From: JACDER01 sp963717765
GTDB taxonomy: Bacteria > Actinomycetota > Thermoleophilia > Gaiellales > Gaiellaceae
Reading direction: 5' to 3'
Length of the DNA: 64,000 bases
Assembly (NCBI GenBank): GCA_963717765.1
Contig: CAVQWX010000002.1
Location: forward strand, 124,001 to 188,000
Positions 39,030 to 48,082 of this stretch are shown piece by piece. Numbering within the stretch: position 1 is the stretch's first letter; each line of letters begins with the position of its first letter. The notes under the pieces are model-generated. The model saw only the letters and a program-made list of their open reading frames with translations, did no database searches and was not told the origin of the DNA. Both the position numbers and the translations under genes were made by a program.

Positions 39030-40122
39030 GTGGCGGACCTTCAGGAGCAACTCCAGAAAATCGGGACCCAGCTCGCCTGGGTCCGTGATTACCTTTGACC
39101 CCGACGAGCTGAGGAAGCGCGCGGCCGAGCTCGAGCGGCAGATGTCCGAGCCCGGCTTCTGGGACGACCAGCAGCAGGCAGCACAGATCTCCTCCGAGCA
39201 CGCGCGCGTGACGCGCCGGCTCGAGCGCTACGAGCGGCTGACGCAGGAATACGAGGACGCGCGCGAGCTGCTGTCGATGGACGGCGAGATGGCCGAGGAG
39301 ATCGCGTCCTCGCTCGAGCCGCTTCAGCGCGAGCTCGCACGGTTGCAGGAGGATGCGCTCTTTTCGGGCGAGTACGACTCGGGCGACGCTCTAGTCACGA
39401 TCCATGCCGGGACGGGCGGAACGGACGCGCAGGACTGGGCAGAGATGCTCCTGCGCATGTACCTGCGCTGGGCCGACCAGCGTGGCTTCGCGACCGAGGT
39501 GCTCGAGGCGAGCCCGGGGGAGGAGGCAGGGCTCAAGTCCGCGACCTTCGCCGCGAAGGGCGAGAACGCCTACGGGATCCTCAAGGCCGAGCGCGGCGTC
39601 CACCGGCTCGTCCGGCTCTCGCCGTTCGACCAGGCCCACCGCCGGCATACGTCCTTCGCGCAGGTGATCGTCGCGCCGCTGCTGCCCGAGAACGTCGACG
39701 TGGAAATAGACGAGGCCGACCTCCGGATCGACACCTACCGCGCCAGCGGGGCCGGCGGACAGCACGTGAACAAGACCGATTCGGCAGTGCGAATCACCCA
39801 CATCCCCACCGGGATCGTCGTCCAGTGCCAGAACGAGCGCTCGCAGTCGTCCAACAAGCAGACGGCCCTCCGGCTGCTCAAATCGCGGCTCGTCGAGCTC
39901 GAGCAGGAACGTCGCGAAGAGGAGCTCGCAAAAGAGCGTGGCGCCGCGCAGGACATCGGCTTCGGAAGTCAAATTCGCAGCTATGTCCTGCAGCCGTACC
40001 AGCTCGTCAAGGACCACCGCACCGGGCACGAGACGGGAAACACGCAGGCCGTCCTGGACGGGGACCTCGACGAGTTCATCCGCGCATACCTCCTGGCGAG
40101 AGCGGCAGGAACCGTGGTCTAG
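39030..40122 (+). CDS. prfB: Peptide chain release factor 2, with programmed +1 frameshift
   Basis: GTG 39030 opens 22 codons ending GAT TAC CTT, then an in-frame TGA (39096-39098). Slipping one base at CTTTGAC gives GAC CCC GAC GAG and the remaining 341 residues, total about 363, the normal RF2 length. RF2 reads UGA/UAA; the frameshift senses low RF2. The SPF specificity motif (RLSPFDQAH) and catalytic GGQ (ASGAGGQHVNKTDS) are seen. The AGGGGG that stimulates the E. coli shift is not obvious upstream of CTT. Confidence 0.95.
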
Positions 40123-40184
40123 CAGGGCTTTCGGCTACACTCGCGGCTTCCGGGACTCCGGCCGACTGAGGCCCAGACACCTCC

Positions 40185-40955
40185 ATGCAGGAATTCGATC
40201 TCCATACAGACGCGCCTATGGCCGTAGCTGAGCGAGAGCGCGTCGACGCGTCGGCGCCCAGCCCCTCGTCGATGATCGTCTTCGAGAACGTCTCGAAGAT
40301 CTATCCACCCAACGTCGCCGCTCTTCGCCACGTCACGTTCGTCGTCGAGAAGGGCGAGTTCGTGTTCGTCGTCGGCCCGTCCGGGTCGGGGAAGTCGACG
40401 ATCGTCCGGCTCCTGCTCAAGGAGCTCGAGCCCACCGGCGGCCGGATCATCGTCGGCGGACGCGACCTGGGCCGCCTGCGCCGCGGGAACGTGCCGCGCC
40501 TGCGCCGCAACATCGGCTGCGTCTTCCAGGATTTCAAGCTCCTGACGAACCGAACGGCTGCCGAAAACGTCGCGTACGCGCTCAAGGTGCAGGGCGAGAA
40601 CCGCAACTCGATCCGCAAGAAGGTCCCCGAGGTGCTGAATCTCGTCGGCCTGGCGACCAAGATGGATTCCTATCCCGACCAGCTCTCCGGCGGCGAGCAG
40701 CAGCGCGTCTCGATTGCGCGCGCCGTCGTCAACCATCCGCCGCTCCTGGTCTGCGACGAGCCGACCGGGAACCTCGACCCCGACACCTCGGTCGGGATCA
40801 TGCAGCTCCTGTACCGCATCAACCGCGCCGGGACGACCGTGTTGATGGCGACGCACGACCGCGAGATGGTCGACAAGATGCGCCGCCGCGTGCTCGCGCT
40901 GGAGGACGGCGCGCTCGCCCGTGACGAGCGCCGCGGAGGGTACGCCTCCGAGTGA
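40185..40955 (+). CDS. ftsE: Cell-division ATPase FtsE
   Basis: The 256-residue ABC ATPase has Walker A GPSGSGKS near 64-71, FQDFKLL, signature LSGGEQQRVSIARA and Walker B LLVCDEPTGNLD. The N-terminal 29 residues before MIVFENVSK are not conserved, so translation may start at the ATG at 40272. FtsEX controls peptidoglycan hydrolases at division. Its last codons overlap ftsX (GTGA). Confidence 0.93.
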   Translation: MQEFDLHTDAPMAVAERERVDASAPSPSSMIVFENVSKIYPPNVAALRHVTFVVEKGEFVFVVGPSGSGKSTIVRLLLKELEPTGGRIIVGGRDLGRLRRGNVPRLRRNIGCVFQDFKLLTNRTAAENVAYALKVQGENRNSIRKKVPEVLNLVGLATKMDSYPDQLSGGEQQRVSIARAVVNHPPLLVCDEPTGNLDPDTSVGIMQLLYRINRAGTTVLMATHDREMVDKMRRRVLALEDGALARDERRGGYASE

Positions 40956-41827
40956 GAACCAAGATGCTCCTTTCGGAGGCGTGGCGCTCCCTCACAGCCA
41001 ACCTCTCGACCACCTTCGCCGCCGCGATCACCGTCCTGATCGGGATGGCCCTCGTCGGCATGCTCGTCGGGTTTGGGACGTACGCGCGCGCCTGGACGGA
41101 CAAGACGAAGAAGGAGCTCGTCGTCAATGTCTACTTCTGCACCGACCAGACGTGCGCCGCGTACGCGACGCCGAAGCAGATCGACCGCGTCCGCATCACG
41201 CTGCAGAAGAACCCGCTCGTCAAGAACGTCAAATTCGTCTCCAAGGAAGAGGCCTTCAAGGCGATGGCCAAGAGCAACCCGGGCCTGACGCGGCAAGTCC
41301 CGCACAACCCGCTGCCCGACGCTTTCACGGTCACACCCAAGAAGGGCGAGTACGTCGACCGGATCGCGGCGAGCCTCAAGCCGTACCCGGCCGGCGTCGA
41401 GTACCTCCGCTACGGACGGAAGACGGCGCACAAGATCCTGAACGTCGCGCACCTGATCGAGGTGCTCTTCCTCGTCGCCGTCATCATCCTTCTCTTCGCT
41501 TCGACGCTGCTGATCGCAAACACGATCCGGTTGTCGATCTTCGCCCGTCGCCGTGAAATCGAGGTGATGAAGCTGGTCGGCGCCTCGAATTGGTTCATCC
41601 GCGGTCCGTTCATGCTCGAGGGGCTGTTCACGGGGTTGATCGGGGCGATCCTGGCGGTGATCGTCCTCTTCATAGGCAAGGAGACGGTCGTGTCGTCGAT
41701 CTGGTTCAAGGATCAGGGCGTGCACGCGCTCGCGTTCCCCCTGAACGGCCTGATTCTGGTCGCGCTCGGGCTGCTGCTCGGCGCAGCCGCGTCCATGCTC
41801 ACGCTGCGCCGCTTCCTGAAGGTCTGA
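40952..41827 (+). CDS. ftsX: Cell-division membrane protein FtsX
   Basis: The 291-residue protein has one N-terminal helix (about 22-42), a large outer domain (50-165) and three C-terminal helices, the FtsX topology; RRREIEVMKLVGASNWFIRGPFMLEG is the conserved loop. GTG start overlaps ftsE. Its own TGA overlaps a CTG that is the best start for the next gene. Confidence 0.93.
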   Translation: MRTKMLLSEAWRSLTANLSTTFAAAITVLIGMALVGMLVGFGTYARAWTDKTKKELVVNVYFCTDQTCAAYATPKQIDRVRITLQKNPLVKNVKFVSKEEAFKAMAKSNPGLTRQVPHNPLPDAFTVTPKKGEYVDRIAASLKPYPAGVEYLRYGRKTAHKILNVAHLIEVLFLVAVIILLFASTLLIANTIRLSIFARRREIEVMKLVGASNWFIRGPFMLEGLFTGLIGAILAVIVLFIGKETVVSSIWFKDQGVHALAFPLNGLILVALGLLLGAAASMLTLRRFLKV

Positions 41828-43470
41828 CGGAACCGCTGGTTGTAGAGGTCGCCCGGCGCGGCAAGCTCGTCGTCGGCGAGCCGGTCTTCACGCCCGGCGT
41901 GCCTGTGACGATCGATCGCAAGGGGCTCGGGGACGCGGGGCCTGGTGATCTCGTCGTCGTACGCCGGGGGCGTGGACGAGCACAGCTGGAGCGCATGCTC
42001 GGCCGGGTGGACGACGTCGAGGCCGTGCTGGAGGGGCTCCTGGTCGAGCGTGGGCTCAGGGAGGGGTTCGAGCCCTTCGATCCGCCCGGGCCATCGTTGG
42101 AGGGGCGGGCCGATCTGCGCGACCTCGTCACGTTCACGATCGACCCGGAGACGGCCGAGGACTTCGACGATGCGCTCTCGGTGCGGCAGGAGGAGGACGG
42201 CGTCCGAGCCTGGGTGCACATCGCGGACGTCTCGTGGTTCGTCCCGGCGGGATCGCCGCTCGACCGCGGTGCCGAAGGGCGTGCGTTCTCGACGTACGTC
42301 CCGGGCCGGGTCGCGCCGATGCTCCCGCACGAGCTCGCCGACGACCTGTGCAGCCTGCGCCCCCACGTCGACCGCCTGACCGTGACGGTCGAGTTCCCGC
42401 CGAACGGAGAGCCGCTCTTCTACCGGTCCGTCATCCGCAGCCACGCCCGCCTGACGTACGCCGAGGCGCAGCGCGGCGAGGCCGAGCCGGACGTGGCCGA
42501 GGCGCTGCGCCTCTTGGGGCAGCTCGCGGAGGAGCTGCGCGAGCGTCGCTTCGGGCGCGGCGCGCTGCGCGTCGAGAGCACGGAGATCCAGTTCGCTTTC
42601 GACGGGCGCGGCGGCGTCGAGCGCGCCTGGCGCGAGAGCGAGCCCCGGGCGCACATGCTCGTCGAGGAGCTTATGATTCTCGCCAACGAGGCGGTAGCCG
42701 GCCTGCTCGCCGGGCGCAAGCGGGAGGCCGTCTATCGCGTGCACGAGCGCCCCGATCCTCAGGGCGTTGCGCTCCTGCTCGCCAAGCTCGGCGACCTCGC
42801 CGTTCCCACGCCGCCCGAGCCCGAGCACGTGAGCCCGCGCGAGGCGGAGCGCCTGGCGGCCGCGGCGAGCGAGCTCGTGACCGCGTACGTCAAGCGGTCG
42901 GGGCGGGGGAGAGATGCGTTCCCCCCGCTCGTGCTGCGGGCCCTCAAGCAGGCGCGCTACGACCCCCACAACCTCGGGCATTCGGGGCTCGCCAGTCCCA
43001 ACTACTGCCATTTCACCTCGCCGATCCGCCGCTATCCCGACCTGATCTGCCATCGCGTGCTGCTGCGGGAGATAGGCCAGGGGCAGGACGCGCCGCAGGG
43101 CGACCTGTCGGAGATCGCGGAGCATGCGTCGGAGCGCGAGCGCGAGGCTGCCCAGATCGAGTACCTCGCCGACGAGATCTGCCTTGCCTGGCTGCTGGAC
43201 AAGGAGCTCTTCGAGCTGGGCTGGGAGCATACGTTCGAGGGCGAGGTCACCGGCGTGATCGGCAGCGGGCTGTTTGCCCGCTTCGGTGACGTCTTCGAGG
43301 GCTATGTCCCAGCGCGGCGCCTCCTGGGCGATTACTTCGAGCTGAACCCGCTCGGGACCGCGCTCGTGGGGCGCCGCGGCGGCGGGACGTACCGGCTCGG
43401 CGACCCGATCTCCGTCCGGGTCGAGAAGATCGAGCGCTACGAAGGCAAGGTCGAGCTGAGCCCCGCCTGA
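41824..43470 (+). CDS. RNB-domain exoribonuclease (RNase II/R family), compact
   Basis: The protein has the RNB catalytic block DPETAEDFDDALSV (four Asp), HIADVSWFVP, and the tail motif FTSPIRRYPDLICHR, then an S1 domain with FARFGDVFEGYVP. It degrades RNA 3' to 5'. N-terminal cold-shock domains are short or missing compared with RNase R. No ATG/GTG/TTG begins near the natural N-terminus; CTG 41824, overlapping the ftsX TGA, gives 548 residues and the sequence TEPLVVEVARRGKL. The first downstream alternative is a GTG near 41899, which would cut the domain start. Confidence 0.85.
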   Translation: MTEPLVVEVARRGKLVVGEPVFTPGVPVTIDRKGLGDAGPGDLVVVRRGRGRAQLERMLGRVDDVEAVLEGLLVERGLREGFEPFDPPGPSLEGRADLRDLVTFTIDPETAEDFDDALSVRQEEDGVRAWVHIADVSWFVPAGSPLDRGAEGRAFSTYVPGRVAPMLPHELADDLCSLRPHVDRLTVTVEFPPNGEPLFYRSVIRSHARLTYAEAQRGEAEPDVAEALRLLGQLAEELRERRFGRGALRVESTEIQFAFDGRGGVERAWRESEPRAHMLVEELMILANEAVAGLLAGRKREAVYRVHERPDPQGVALLLAKLGDLAVPTPPEPEHVSPREAERLAAAASELVTAYVKRSGRGRDAFPPLVLRALKQARYDPHNLGHSGLASPNYCHFTSPIRRYPDLICHRVLLREIGQGQDAPQGDLSEIAEHASEREREAAQIEYLADEICLAWLLDKELFELGWEHTFEGEVTGVIGSGLFARFGDVFEGYVPARRLLGDYFELNPLGTALVGRRGGGTYRLGDPISVRVEKIERYEGKVELSPA

Positions 43471-44873
43471 ACCCGCGCTCCGAGCTCGGCGGTCACCTCG
43501 AGCACGCGATCGAGATCCTCTGCCTCGGTGCGGAAATTGACGATGCACGTGCGCAGGTAGTAGCGGCCATCCAGGATCGCGTTGGACGGGTAGACGCGGC
43601 CGTCCAGCTGCAGCTCGCTGAGAAGCCGCTCGTTCAGCCGGTCGAGCTCTTCCTCGTCGTCCATTCCGGACGGGTGGTAACGGAAGCAGCAGATCGACAG
43701 GCCGCTCGAGAGGAGGTCGAACTCCGGATGCTCCTCCACCCGCGCCGCGAGATAGCGGGTCAGCTCGATGTCGTGCTCGATGCGGCGGGCATACGCCTTT
43801 CGCCCGTGCGCGAGCAGAGAAACCCACACCTTGAGCGCGTCGAACCCCCGGCTGAACTGCGGCCCCATGAAGCCGAGGTTGACGCCGCGGTCGAGCCCCT
43901 CCTCTTCGTGGACGTACGCGGCGGAGACGCCGAAGCTGTCGGAGAGCGACTGGAGATCGCGGACGACGATGCAGCCGCTTCCGAGCGGGGTAGACAGCCA
44001 CTTGTGCGGGTCGAGCGTCACGGAATCGGCGCGCTCGATGCCGCGCAACAGCGGGCGCAGCTCGTCCGAGAGCGCGAGCGCACCGCCGTATGCCGCGTCG
44101 ACGTGGAACCACATTTCATACCTTTCCGCGATGTCCGCAAGCTCCTCGAGAGGCTCGACCACACCCGTCGCAGTCGTGCCGGCGGTGCCGACGACGATCC
44201 CGGGCCGGTCGGGCAGGATGGCCGCTTCGAGGTCGGCGGGCTCCACGTGCTGGACGGAGTCGGTGCCGAGGCCCAGCATGTCGGCCGCGCGGTCGATCGT
44301 GACGTGCGCTTCCTCGGAGCAGTAGATCGCGAGCGGTGCCGAAACGCCGTTCTTCCTGGTGTCGAGACCGGCGATCGCATCGCGCGCGACCTTGAGGGCG
44401 ATGAAGTTCGCGACTCCGCCGCCCGCCGCGATCATCCCTCCTGCCGTCTCGGGAAGGCCCAGGCGCCCTGCCAGCCAGCGTGTCAGCTGGAGCTCGATCT
44501 CCGTCGCCGCGGGGGAGAGGAGCCAACCGCCGACATTGGCGTTCAGCCCCGAGGCGAGGAGATCGGCGGCGGCGCCGGGAACCGTGCCGGTACCGGTGAT
44601 GTAGGCGAGGTGCGACGGGTGGCCGGACTTGAGCGAGTTGTCGAGGACGGCCCGGCGCAGGTGGTCGACCAGCTCGTCGGTGGGCATCGGCTCGTCCGGA
44701 ACGTCGAGCGCGACGGCCTCCCGCACGGCCTCCACGCCCATGTTGGGCGGGACGACTGGGCCGTGGCGCAACGAGCCCAGCAACTCCGTCCAGATGTCGA
44801 CCATCTCGCCGGCGAACACGCGGGCCCGCTCCGGGTTCCAGTCGAGGTCCGTGAACGGAGGCGGCCTGTCCAT
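43437..44873 (-). CDS. PLP-dependent group II decarboxylase (aromatic-L-amino-acid / glutamate type)
   Basis: The 478-residue fold-type I enzyme has PLP lysine K291 in TLDPHKWLSTP, ring-stacking H190 in EEAH and D259 in FHVDAAYGG. These enzymes remove the carboxyl of Tyr, Trp, DOPA or similar amino acids; substrate not predictable. The 3' end overlaps the convergent RNB gene by 34 bases. It is divergent from smpB with only a 23-base gap. Confidence 0.9.
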   Translation of the reverse strand: MDRPPPFTDLDWNPERARVFAGEMVDIWTELLGSLRHGPVVPPNMGVEAVREAVALDVPDEPMPTDELVDHLRRAVLDNSLKSGHPSHLAYITGTGTVPGAAADLLASGLNANVGGWLLSPAATEIELQLTRWLAGRLGLPETAGGMIAAGGGVANFIALKVARDAIAGLDTRKNGVSAPLAIYCSEEAHVTIDRAADMLGLGTDSVQHVEPADLEAAILPDRPGIVVGTAGTTATGVVEPLEELADIAERYEMWFHVDAAYGGALALSDELRPLLRGIERADSVTLDPHKWLSTPLGSGCIVVRDLQSLSDSFGVSAAYVHEEEGLDRGVNLGFMGPQFSRGFDALKVWVSLLAHGRKAYARRIEHDIELTRYLAARVEEHPEFDLLSSGLSICCFRYHPSGMDDEEELDRLNERLLSELQLDGRVYPSNAILDGRYYLRTCIVNFRTEAEDLDRVLEVTAELGARVQAGLSSTLPS

Positions 44874-44896
44874 GAGTCGTAGCCTAGTCTTGCTCC

Positions 44897-45355
44897 ATGG
44901 CCGAGAAGCTCATCGCCGAGAACCGCCGTGCGCGGCACGACTACCACCTGCTCGAGCGGGTGGAGGCCGGCCTCGTCCTGACGGGAACGGAGGTCAAGTC
45001 GCTGCGCGAGGGAGGCGCTCAGTTGCAGCGCGCCTACGGCGACATCCGCCACGGCGAGCTCTGGCTCGTCGGTGCGCACATCTCTCCGTACGAGCAGGCG
45101 TCCTCGATGGGCCGGCACGATCCCGACAGGGACCGCAAGCTCCTCCTGCATCGTCGCGAGATCGAATCGATGATCGGGAAGGTGCAGGAGAAGGGGCTCA
45201 CGCTCGTCCCAACGCGGCTCTACTGGAAGAACGGCCGGGCCAAGGTCGAGCTCGCGGTCGCGCGCGGGAAGGAGCAGCGGGACAAGCGCCGCGACATCGC
45301 CAAGCGCGAGTCCGACCGGCAGATCGAGCGAGCGCTCAAGGCGCGGAGCCGCTGA
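44897..45355 (+). CDS. smpB: SsrA-binding protein SmpB
   Basis: The 152-residue protein binds tmRNA and brings it to stalled ribosomes. It has NRRARHDYHLLERVEAGLVL, the TEVKSLREG motif, and a basic C-terminal tail (RDIAKRESDRQIERALK). tmRNA itself lies 2.2 kb downstream on the same strand. Confidence 0.96.
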   Translation: MAEKLIAENRRARHDYHLLERVEAGLVLTGTEVKSLREGGAQLQRAYGDIRHGELWLVGAHISPYEQASSMGRHDPDRDRKLLLHRREIESMIGKVQEKGLTLVPTRLYWKNGRAKVELAVARGKEQRDKRRDIAKRESDRQIERALKARSR

Positions 45356-45882
45356 CGCCGCTCGAGCTCGAGCTTCTGCCTCCGGCCGCCGCGGACGACC
45401 CCGCCGTTGTCGCCGACCTCGCCGAGCGCATCAACGCGGCGTACGGCCAGGCCGAGGCGGCGCTCTGGGTGCCGGGAACGGAGCGAGTCGCGAGCGAGCG
45501 CGTCGCCGAGATCGTCGCGGCCGGCGAGATGGCGGTGGCGCGGGACGAGGCACGGATCATCGGGTCGGTGCGCGTGCGGATGCTGGATGAGAAGACCGGG
45601 TTCTTCGGTCTGCTCGCCGTCCACCCGGACGACCAGGGCAGCGGGGCCGGACGCGAGCTCATTCGCTTCGCCGAGCAGCTCGCGCGGGAGCGCGGAGCCG
45701 GCCAGATGGAGCTCAGGCTGCTCGTGCCACGCGACCAGACGGACCCCGGCAAGGAGTGGCTGGCGGCCTGGTACAGCAGGCTGGGCTACCGCATGACCGG
45801 ACGGGCGGACTTCTCGGAGTCGCACCCGGCGGTGGAGATGCTGACGCCGCTAGACATCCTCACGTACCGCAAACGGCTATGA
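45352..45882 (+). CDS. GNAT-family N-acetyltransferase
   Basis: A 176-residue protein with a single GNAT domain: GFFGLLAVHPDDQGSGAGRELIRFAEQLA near 83-111 carries the acetyl-CoA motif. No ATG/GTG/TTG exists near the N-terminus; CTG 45352, overlapping the smpB TGA, would start it as TPLELELLPPAAADDPA. The alternative is a GTG about 40 codons in. Substrate unknown. Confidence 0.78.
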   Translation: MTPLELELLPPAAADDPAVVADLAERINAAYGQAEAALWVPGTERVASERVAEIVAAGEMAVARDEARIIGSVRVRMLDEKTGFFGLLAVHPDDQGSGAGRELIRFAEQLARERGAGQMELRLLVPRDQTDPGKEWLAAWYSRLGYRMTGRADFSESHPAVEMLTPLDILTYRKRL

Positions 45883-46797
45883 GCCGCGTTGGCAAAGCGG
45901 CCCGCTGAAGAGCGTGCGGATCCCCGAAGGCTCGTATCCGAACTCGGCGTTCAGCTTGCGGATCGGTGCGTTGCGCTCCTCGTTCCGCGTCTCGAGCCGC
46001 ACGTAGCCGTTCTCCTTCGCCCACGCAATCTGCGCCTGCTTGAGCGCGCGGGCGATGCCCCGCTTGCGCCACGCACGCTTGACGCCGGTGAGGTCGTGGT
46101 GAGCGACGGTCGGCTGCGCGTCTGACAGCGAGAACTTCGACCAGCCGACGACCTCGTCGCCCGCGACTGCGACGAATGTCGCATCGCGACGGTCTCCGGG
46201 GCCGGACTCCATCTCGTGCGCAAGCCAGTCGTCGAACGGCTCGATCTCGTCTTCCTCGTCCCCTGGAATGTCGGCCATCGCCTCGAGCGCGACGTCGTAC
46301 ATCCCGTGGATCAGCTCGGGTCGATCCGCCCAGGTCGTGATCGTGATCCCGTCCGGCGCCCGCACCTCGGGTGCCTCGATCTTCGTGAGGTCGAGGCTGA
46401 CTCGAAGCTCCCGGCCGATCTCGGTGAAGCCGCGGTTGCGTACGAAGGACTCGCCGTCGGGATCGGAGTCATCGACCCAGACCTCGAGGACGTCTTTCCC
46501 CCGCGAGGCGGCATAGTCGGAGATCACGCCGTACAGGGACGTGCCGATCCCGCGTCTGCGCTCTTCCCTCAGGACCCAGGCGCGCCCGTACGGCTCGGGG
46601 CTCTGGGCCAGCAGGCCGGCCATGCCTGCACCGGCTGCACGGCCGTCCTCCCAGGCGACCCACAGGAGCATCTCCTTCACCTGCGACTCCCAGGAACGCA
46701 TCTCGGCCAACCCGAGGCGATCATGCGGATAGACAGCGTTGTGCACCGAGAGAAGCGCCTCCAGCTCGGGATCGGTTGTCGCGCGGCGGATGTCCAT
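45877..46797 (-). CDS. Tandem-GNAT N-acetyltransferase
   Basis: The 306-residue protein has two GNAT domains: VLREERRRGIGTSLYGVI near 76-93 and TGVKRAWRKRGIARALKQAQI near 242-262. Start ATG 46797. Its end overlaps the convergent GNAT gene by six bases and its start is 18 bases from a divergent cyclase-like gene. Two-domain GNATs include mycothiol synthase (MshD), but it does not clearly match. Confidence 0.85.
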   Translation of the reverse strand: MDIRRATTDPELEALLSVHNAVYPHDRLGLAEMRSWESQVKEMLLWVAWEDGRAAGAGMAGLLAQSPEPYGRAWVLREERRRGIGTSLYGVISDYAASRGKDVLEVWVDDSDPDGESFVRNRGFTEIGRELRVSLDLTKIEAPEVRAPDGITITTWADRPELIHGMYDVALEAMADIPGDEEDEIEPFDDWLAHEMESGPGDRRDATFVAVAGDEVVGWSKFSLSDAQPTVAHHDLTGVKRAWRKRGIARALKQAQIAWAKENGYVRLETRNEERNAPIRKLNAEFGYEPSGIRTLFSGPLCQRGS

Positions 46798-46815
46798 GGG
46801 CCTATTCTTGCGCGC

Positions 46816-47544
46816 ATGTCCTCGTTTCCCGGCGGCACGGTCACGTTCCTCTTCAGCGACATCGAAGGCTCCACGCGGCTGCTGCAGGAGCTCGGGGACG
46901 AGTATGCGCAGGTCGTGGGCGACCACCGCCGGCTCATGCGCGGCGCGATGGAGGGCCATGGCGGCACCGAGATCGACACTCAGGGCGACGCGTTCTTCTT
47001 CTCGTTCCCGCGCGCGAAGGATGCGGCCGACGCCGCGGTGGAGGCCCAGCGCGCCCTCGCCGCGCACGAGTGGCCGGGCGGCGCGCAGGTGCGGGTGCGC
47101 ATGGGGCTGCACACCGGCGAGCCGCAGGTCGGCGAGCACGGCTACGTCGGGATAGACGTCGTTCGTGCCGCGCGCATCTGCTCCGCAGGACACGGCGGGC
47201 AGATCCTCCTGTCGGAGACGACGCGCGCGCTCCTGGGGAACGCCCTGCCGGCGGGCGCCTCGGTCCTCGATCTCGGGCAGCAGAACCTGAAGGACATCCA
47301 GCACGAGCGGATCTTCCAGCTCTCCCTCGACGAGCAGCCGCGCGAGAAACGGCCGTTGAAGACCGCCGATGCGTCGCCCGGCGCGCCCGGGTCGCGGGCG
47401 GAGGCGATGGCCGCCTCCTTCGAGGCGCGGATCACCGACTTCGTCGAGCGTCAGCTCGAGCGCCAGATGGAGAGCGCGGCGAGCAAGATCGAGGCCGGCG
47501 AGCAAGACCGGCCTCCGCGCCGCCGCCGCTGGTGGCGCCGGTAG
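46816..47544 (+). CDS. Class III adenylate/guanylate cyclase domain protein
   Basis: The 242-residue protein has an N-terminal cyclase homology domain: FLFSDIEGSTRLLQ with metal Asp D15, QGDAFFFSF with D58, and HTGEPQVG. A basic, probably amphipathic tail (VERQLERQMES..., ending RRRRWWRR) replaces the usual TPR/ATPase parts. It could make cAMP or cGMP; activity is not proved. Its stop is 28 bases before tmRNA. Confidence 0.82.
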   Translation: MSSFPGGTVTFLFSDIEGSTRLLQELGDEYAQVVGDHRRLMRGAMEGHGGTEIDTQGDAFFFSFPRAKDAADAAVEAQRALAAHEWPGGAQVRVRMGLHTGEPQVGEHGYVGIDVVRAARICSAGHGGQILLSETTRALLGNALPAGASVLDLGQQNLKDIQHERIFQLSLDEQPREKRPLKTADASPGAPGSRAEAMAASFEARITDFVERQLERQMESAASKIEAGEQDRPPRRRRWWRR

Positions 47545-47572
47545 ACGGCTACAATTTCCAGGGCAAACATAC

Positions 47573-47930
47573 GGGGGCGACCAGGTTTCGACGTGGTCGG
47601 TTCTCCGGCAGAGTCGCAGGTCGAGGTCCCCGGTCGGCCTCGTAAAACAACCGGGAAAACGCAAGTGCGAAGAACGATCTCGCACTCGCTGCCTAGAACT
47701 AGGTAGCGACGTCGCTCCGAACTCGGCCCGTGGTTCGGGTAGCGGCGCCAGAAAACGGGCTCGGCGCCAAGGGAGAGCCAATCGCCTGAGGCGCGACACC
47801 GAAGGATGGCTAGCCCGGCGGTAGGCGGCTCACGCACCGGCCGTCCGGGCGAAATCGAAAGCGTGAGCTAAACCTGTAGACGCTCTGACCGGTGCGCCCA
47901 CGGACGCGGGTTCGATTCCCGCCGCCTCCA
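47573..47930 (+). ncRNA. ssrA: Transfer-messenger RNA (tmRNA)
   Basis: The 358-base gene begins GGGGGCGACCAGGTTTCGAC and ends CGGGTTCGATTCCCGCCGCC then TCCA. The 5' GGGGGCG pairs with 3' CGCCTCC as the acceptor stem; CCA is not encoded. The tag frame GCA AGT GCG AAG AAC GAT CTC GCA CTC GCT GCC TAG (47661-47696) gives (A)ASAKNDLALAA, ending in the usual ALAA degron. SmpB is encoded 2.2 kb upstream. Confidence 0.95.
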
Positions 47931-47932
47931 TT

Positions 47933-48035
47933 CCGCCCGAAATCTCGCGCACGCTTTGCGTGCGCTCCAATTTCGGGCGGCGGGAATCTCGGGACCCTCT
48001 GCAATCAAGCGGAGGCGAGCAAAGCCCGCCTCCGC
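47933..48035. repeat. Variant composite hairpin element after tmRNA
   Basis: Hairpin A': CCGCCCGAAAT / ATTTCGGGCGG (47933-47943, 47970-47980) with an inner GCGCACGC-ttt-GCGTGCGC. Hairpin B': GCGGAGGC / GCCTCCGC (48009-48035). The right arm continues into GGCGGCGGGAATC, a perfect complement of the tmRNA T-arm. Confidence 0.6.
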
Positions 48036-48082
48036 GAACGTCGCCTTCGCGGCCGCGCGCTGCAGCGTCGACGGCCGATCTC

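Noticed and set aside
41713..44112. 799-codon frame antisense to the RNB gene and in a shifted frame of the decarboxylase
   Set aside because: Covers two well-supported genes and has no coherent domain.
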